DNA of 64,000 bases from Symbiodinium microadriaticum (lineage: Eukaryota > Sar > Dinophyceae > Suessiales > Symbiodiniaceae): the NCBI GenBank assembly GCA_001939145.1, contig LSRX01000288.1:20794-84793 (forward strand), in the 5' to 3' direction. This document shows positions 58,920-64,000 of the stretch, piece after piece. A program made the translations under genes and the position numbers. The first letter of the stretch is position 1. Each line of letters starts with the position of its first letter. The notes under the pieces were generated by a model that saw only the letters and a list, made by a program, of their open reading frames with translations, was not told the origin of the DNA and ran no database searches.

Positions 58920-60927
58920 CAGCAGCAACAGTAGCAGTGGCAGTTGCAGTAGTCGTCGTTGTGGTGGTGGTGGTGGTAGTCGTCGTTATCGTCTTTGTTG
59001 GGGAGGAGTGCTGCTAGCGACCGCTGCTGCTGCTACTGCTTTTGTGAGAAGCCACAAGCAGTACCCGCCACTGGCGTGACTGCGGCGACGACGTTCGATT
59101 GAATGCTTGGCTTGTGAATCCTCGCGATCGAGGCCGGGTTTCTGGACGCGCCAGACGTCGGCTCCGCTGCTTGGCCGACGGCGGGGGTGCAGGCGCCGGA
59201 CGGTGGGGGGTTTTTGCATTGGGTCTTTTGCAGCTTGAGATGGACATTTTGCAAAATAAAATCCAGGGCCAGGGACAGTCTTGGTGTTTGGGTCACTGTC
59301 CCACTGCTCCACAGGTCGTGCGCTGTCACCAGAAGAGCTGGCTCAGGCTGCAAGGGCCGCACAGGCTTTCTGTGGCAGACAGCCATTCAATCCTTGCCCA
59401 CTCCTCCTCCCTGAGGTTTGCGATGAATGTCTGCCGACCGGTAAGAGTGAGAGTTGCAACCCTAAGCTTCATGCTTGTCTCAAGGGGCTTGGAGTGTGCC
59501 TGCCAGTCCACCTGCCCTGGCAACATCAACAAAACCTGCGAGGCGTTGTACCCGATTCCCGATGAAGTGCCAGAGCCACTGCCAGAGGGACAGGCGCGGT
59601 TGTCCAGTTCGTGCGCAGACCCAGCGTGATGATGGTGTCCTCTGAACCCTAACCCCCTAAACCCTAACCATGAACCTCGCCTGGCATGTCTAAACCCTAA
59701 GCCCTAAACCCCGCGCGCCTTGTGCGAGAGTGAGAGTCAAAACCCTGTCGCGTTTTGAAAGGATGGTCGAGTCAAGTAACGAATTTAAGTGTTGTGAGTG
59801 TGAGTCTGGGTGAATCTGCCATGCTCTCTCTGGCCAATGTGCCGTCGCCGAACCAGAAACCTCTCTAGGCTTGTCTCATGTGGGTAGTTCCCTAAATTGG
59901 GACCCCTTTTGGGGGTCCGTTTTATCAGGGTGCCATACTATATTGGGGACCCAGAAAGGGATCCTAATTTAGGAAACTACCCATGTGTGGAAACCCGAAA
60001 CCCTTCTCACGAGGCAGCGGAGGGCGACCTTCAGCTGCAGGAGATCTTGAACCACAATGTGCTGGCACCCAGCGGGCGGTTCACGGTTTGGATGCCGGAG
60101 TTCTGTAGGGTCAAAGCTATGAACATCAGGGAGAGGTTAGGTTAGGTCCGGAAGTGTAGTAAGTAGTAGTTTCTGAGCGCAGCTTTGCGCTTGTTTCCAT
60201 CCGGCGCAGGCAGCCTCATGAAGTCTGTGCGTTGTGGAAGTCAGCAGAGGCGTCGAGGTGCAGGTTGCCTCACTGAGGTCTTCGTGCTGGAGGGAGGCCC
60301 GGATGCTGAAGTGTGGTGCGGTTTTCCTGAGATCGTACTGTCGTATAGTTCTGCGATGTGCTACTCCTACAGCGTCGTTGTCAAGAGGTATGCGGTCATG
60401 CGAACTATTTCTTGTACAGTCACCGTATCGTGCATGTGTCCGCGCTGGCCTGCCACCCAAGGGTTGGATTTCGAAATTTGGTGGAGAGTCTGACTGCGGA
60501 GGTTTTCTTTTGAGGATCCTTACAATTAAAAGTGCTGTGCATCTTTTGGGGGATTGTAAAGAGGACCCCCAATAAAGGGAACTGCTCACATGGCTCTCGG
60601 CGCCCAGCATCGCGGCAGGCTCAGCTGCCCTCTATGGATTACCTTCGATCTTCAATCACTGCCTGGACCCAACAGTCGTGAGCTGTTTACTGTTAGAGTC
60701 TGCACATCCAGCGTTAGGTTGACCTTTTGAAACGACCGACGTACTCTTTCCATGTTGGGTTTTGTAGGTTTTTGCAGCGAAGTGGCATGCCGCGAATGCC
60801 CGCACGCGCTGGTGACAAGCTGGACATACTCTTCTGGAACCTTGAGCCCACGAAGCACTTGGCCGTCAGCTTCACTTTTTCGAGTCTTCGATGTGAGGCT
60901 GTGACGGGCAGGGAGGTTCGACAATGA
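58571..60927 (+). CDS. secreted protein of unknown family, complete five-exon gene (217 residues)
   Basis: Exons 58571-58637, 59315-59440, 60018-60140, 60210-60387 and 60768-60927 total 654 nt, exactly 217 codons plus TGA, and all four joins keep phase. All introns are GT-AG (donors GTGAGT, GTAAGA, GTTAGG, GTATGC). Exon 1 starts at ATG 58571 and encodes a signal peptide (MRSFILVLCACLSC, then IGLPKDCP). Exon 2 has SPEELAQAARAAQAF and a Cys-rich end (PEVCDECLPT). Exon 3 carries VLAPSGRFTVWMPEFCRV. Exon 4 has VFVLEGGPDAEVWCGFPEI. Exon 5 reads ARAGDKLDILFWNLEP and ends GREVRQ. I recognise no family; a secreted or vesicular soluble protein is the inference. Intron 2 contains telomere-like repeats and an inverted-repeat element. 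Confidence 0.75.
58798..58990. repeat. GTG/AGC/GGT triplet microsatellites in intron 1 of the secreted-protein gene
   Basis: GGC/GTG units, then about 13 AGC units (58888-58925), then GTG units. All lie between the exons at 58637 and 59315. Confidence 0.9.
59646..59710. repeat. degenerate interstitial telomere-like repeats (CCCTAAA)
   Basis: Several CCCTAAA/CCCTAAC/CCCTAAG units in two patches, opposite in orientation to the TTTAGGG tract at 51.17 kb. They are inside intron 2 of the secreted-protein gene. Confidence 0.8.
59881..59983. mobile_element. MITE-like short inverted-repeat element, copy B
   Basis: 103 bp with near-perfect terminal inverted repeats of about 28 bases (left TGGGTAGTTCCCTAAATTGG; right end CCTAATTTAGGAAACTACCC). 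Flanked by ATG on the left and TGTG on the right, so any target duplication is at most 2 bases. Non-coding. It lies 35 bases upstream of exon 3 of the secreted-protein gene. Confidence 0.8.
60495..60592. mobile_element. possible third, diverged copy of the inverted-repeat element
   Basis: The right end, around AGGACCCCCAATAAAGGGAA and followed by CTGCTCACATG, resembles the end of copy B. The left end is only weakly complementary. It lies in intron 4 of the secreted-protein gene. Confidence 0.35.
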
Positions 60928-61039
60928 AGCTCATCCTCACCTTTTTAGACAAGGCGCCGGGATCTGTCGAAAGGGAGATTTCTTCCGGAAGGTTACGGGA
61001 GCTTTCGTCCGGTGCCGTTGCTGGGTTTGTGCTCATAAC

Positions 61040-62010
61040 CTGACACACTATGCTATACTATACTATACCATACTGTAGCATGCTATACTATAACAAACTA
61101 TACTGTACTATTTCAATCTCGGAGCTCTTCGGGCTGACCTCTCTTCCGAGGCTCCTGAGCGTGGGTCATCTGCTTCCGTGTTCATCCTTGATTGAGCTTA
61201 TAGCCCCCTGTTCAACTTTAGCGCTCATTGGCACATGCACTTCCGGTTTCTAGCATTGCAATCGGGGAGATAGCCTGCAGCCGCAGCTGACGGAGGCCAT
61301 GATCTTCACGGCCACGCGAGACATGGACGCTGGCGAGGAGTTATGCAGCGGTCCCACAGCACTTCTGCAAGGAACCAGGCTTTGGGTTTGAGCGTTAAAG
61401 GACCACCGTGGCAGATGGGGTAGGGAACATGCCGACAGAATGGGCGATTGCAGCTTCGCCTGTCTCATGAGGCTGAAAAAAAGATCTGGAAGTCACTACT
61501 GTACAGTACTGTACCGTACCATGGTACTATACCATATTATACTATACTATACTATACTATACTATACTATACTATACTATACTATACTATACTATACTAT
61601 ACTATACTATACTATACTATACAATTTTGCATTACTTTCTACCATGCCATGCAATACTATACTGTACTATACTATACTGTATTATACTATACTTTACGGT
61701 ATTGTACTATACTACACTATATTATACTACACTATACTATACTACATTATACTATACTATGCTATACCACACTATACTATACTTTGCCATAGGTGAGTGC
61801 ACTGCAGCTTCCTGTGCACACCGGCACAAGGGGTTGTCCAGGAAAAAGTTAGCGTGAGCCGTGCCATGCTCGCATGCGTGTTCTAACTGTCGTTGCCAAC
61901 ACCGTACGTTGCTATGTTCTACCATACTCTACTAGTCTATGCCATACCATACTATACCATACCATACTATACTATACTTGTCTATACCTTACCATACTAT
62001 ACCATACCAC
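61040..62010. repeat. (ACTAT)n pentanucleotide arrays in three patches
   Basis: ACTAT/TATAC units at about 61048-61110, 61500-61788 (the longest; nearly perfect 61530-61620) and 61920-62010, with unique DNA between. Tyr-Thr-Ile-Leu frames here are artefacts. Confidence 0.95.
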
Positions 62011-62219
62011 AAGGTAGGAGCCACACCAATCGAAACTCAGGTCATCGCTACTTCGACGTGGAAGGGGACCTGGCAGAACGTCATGGCGTGGATCCTGGCG
62101 GAATTTCCGAGGTTCTGCCGTTAATAGTGTAGAGTTGAGGGTTCAGGATTTAGGGTACGCTTCCCGGATGCAATAGTCAGTCTGGAAGTGCTGCTTCCCA
62201 GTTGGCAGAGTCTGGGTTC

Positions 62220-62450
62220 AATAAAGGGGTTATTATGACTACAATGATTGCTAGCAAAACTGTCGGAATACAAGCAAAATTAGAACTACAATGACCGCTA
62301 CTGTAACTATGCGAATACATTTCCTGTAACTACAATGACTGCTTTTTCTACGACAATAATGGTTCATTTCTTTAGCTCAGTTGTTGCAAAACCTACAATG
62401 ATTATTACCATAGCTATAGAAATAACAATAATTTTTAATATATGTGCAGT
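62220..62450. repeat. AT-rich segment with four dispersed CTACAATGA motifs
   Basis: CTACAATGA occurs at 62239, 62286, 62330 and 62393. The segment is clearly more AT-rich than its surroundings and has no coding frame. Confidence 0.7.
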
Positions 62451-63470
62451 TATATTCGTTTAAGCCCCGACAGCAGAACGGCTAGGCGGCGGGTCAGGGC
62501 GTTCTCGGCATCTGTAGCTCTTTCCAGTCATCGACATGTCAGGCTGCAACCCCCGTTCTTAGGAGACGACTCGTCTTCGAGGCATATGAGAAACACACCA
62601 GTGCGGTATAGTCATGTTTCAGGCTATTTGCATGCTTGCTGTTGCTGAAGGCATCTCTACTGATACAAGCGGCAGGTAGCCGCCAGAAACTCGAACGTGC
62701 AAGCCCGAAAACCGCGCGAACACCTCTCAGCCCTATACTGCGTCAGGCCTTCTCAATGCTATGTGCCAGAGCGAGGAATGAGTCACAAAAGCCACGCCGA
62801 GAACAACCAACACATTCACAATTTGTATCATAAGACCCATGTCATTCTCAGAAGAGCCTTCCTTTTGCCGAACTCGGGCTGCTTTAAAGGACAATCCACC
62901 CGCTGGGAGTTCGCCTGCCGCTGCACGCGCTGTGCCTTCGAGGCCGGCGGCAGCAGGTTCTGGGTTGTTGGGGCTTTGTTTCAAGTTTCTGCAGCATAGC
63001 CTAAGCTGTCCTCTCTGCAGCTAAGATTCAAGCCCATACATTTTAAAGTCCTCTGTAAAAGGGACAGTAGTCCAGAAGAGGCCTTGTTGAGGGTTCAGGG
63101 TAGCCTGTCTGCTGCTTTGGGACCAGCGTTCAGTCAGCCCCGCAAACCCGGCTGAGCAGTGCTTGGGTGGACTTGGTTTTGGCCGGCCCGAGTTTCACAA
63201 AGGAATGACGCAGGCGGTTGTTTAACTTACGTGTTCAGGGTTCGGAGCCGGACTCCTGCTTTCAAGAACCGGCCCGGGCGCAAAGTCCTATCCAGACTCC
63301 AAACCTATTTGCAACGCAGATGTTCACTTGCATGTATCGCTCTCCACAAGGACCAGCACAAACTGTAGAGTTCAACCACGCGCCTGGTTGTAATCTTGGT
63401 GTGCGGGCACGTATTCACAAGAAGGCCTGGATTCATGGATTGGCGTTGCTATGGTGTGGGCATGTGCTGG
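62451..63470. other. no supported gene
   Basis: Only short frames on either strand, none with a recognised motif. Confidence 0.4.
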
Positions 63471-63995
63471 TCAGCGTGGGTGTGTTAGGAATGTACACAA
63501 GTAGCGTGGCTTGTCAAGCCGTCGAAGTAGCATCATGAAGAAGCTCTGAAGCTCCGAAAGATTCTGGTAATCCGGCGCTGGCACGGATCGGTGCTTTTTC
63601 ACCCGCCAGCTTGTCATTTGTGTCAGGCCGATATCCTCCCAAAGTCGTCCGCCCCTCAGCGAGTGGTGCAGTGTTTGGGGCACCATCAGAAGCACCAGCA
63701 CCACTCCGACCAGCACCCCACCACGACCACCGCCAAAGCCGCCGCCAAGGGCACCACCAACACCAGAAGGCTTTAAAAGTGGATTGATGACAGCATTCTT
63801 GACTTGGTTTTGAAGATGCGTTGCCTTGAGTGTGCTGCTCGCGCGATCGTAGCTGCTCAGACTGAACATGGGGACCATGACAATTTCCGGTCTGGGTAAT
63901 GTTTTCTGGATGGAAGAACTGCTGGAAAAGCTCATGCGTACCAGCGAATTGAAAACTCGCTGGTACATGTGACTGTCACTTTGGTTCCGAAACAT
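63471..63995 (-). CDS. candidate protein with Gly-rich segment and one hydrophobic helix
   Basis: A 174-codon frame starting at ATG 63995 (context ACCATG on the minus strand). It has a Ser-rich N-terminal part, a Gly-rich linker (GVGGALGGGFGGGRGG, about residues 83-98) running into a hydrophobic segment (VLVGVVLVLLMV), then a polar C-terminus. No known family. The + strand here is a CACCA-like low-complexity tract, so part of the openness may come from composition. Confidence 0.3.
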   Translation of the reverse strand: MFRNQSDSHMYQRVFNSLVRMSFSSSSSIQKTLPRPEIVMVPMFSLSSYDRASSTLKATHLQNQVKNAVINPLLKPSGVGGALGGGFGGGRGGVLVGVVLVLLMVPQTLHHSLRGGRLWEDIGLTQMTSWRVKKHRSVPAPDYQNLSELQSFFMMLLRRLDKPRYLCTFLTHPR

Positions 63996-64000
63996 GGTGC

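Noticed and set aside
59441..59631. Cys-rich frame ending SSSCADPA
   Set aside because: It follows the GTAAGA donor at 59441 and lies in intron 2; the phase does not connect to the upstream exon.

Overview
The window looks like nuclear DNA of a dinoflagellate, most likely of the Symbiodinium type. The organism call is an inference. It rests on four things read here: genes cut into very short exons; introns starting with GC or GA as well as GT and ending in AG followed by G; very dense microsatellites; and short TTTAGGG-type telomere-like tracts. Every gene I can support confidently is on the + strand.

Layout. 0-7.6 kb: mostly non-coding, with two small candidate genes (a YTMPA-repeat protein at 3.2 kb and a Lys-rich protein ending in Cys-Cys at 3.7 kb). 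7.68-16.95 kb: a class III alcohol dehydrogenase (S-(hydroxymethyl)glutathione dehydrogenase) gene. I could place 22 exons of 15-71 nt by homology and phase; the 5' end and one internal exon are missing. Inside its 1.5-kb seventh placed intron sits an intact, intronless SET-domain gene on the same strand. 17-21.4 kb: scattered candidate exons. 21.5-28.7 kb: an ion-channel gene with S1, S4, S5, pore loop, S6, C-linker and the start of a cyclic-nucleotide-binding-like domain, joined across about 12 exons. 28.7-58.5 kb: mostly microsatellites, candidate exons of unknown function and one assembly gap (36852-37072). 58.57-60.93 kb: a complete five-exon gene for a 217-residue secreted protein of unknown family; one of its introns holds telomere-like repeats and a short inverted-repeat element. 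61-64 kb: ACTAT pentanucleotide arrays and a candidate minus-strand gene.

The genes show no shared pathway. The dehydrogenase is formaldehyde/glutathione housekeeping, the SET protein is a probable lysine methyltransferase, and the channel is a membrane protein. The main interest lies in gene architecture (micro-exons, GC/GA donors, a nested gene, a microsatellite running into a splice acceptor), a ~104-bp inverted-repeat element family, and an unrecognised secreted protein.
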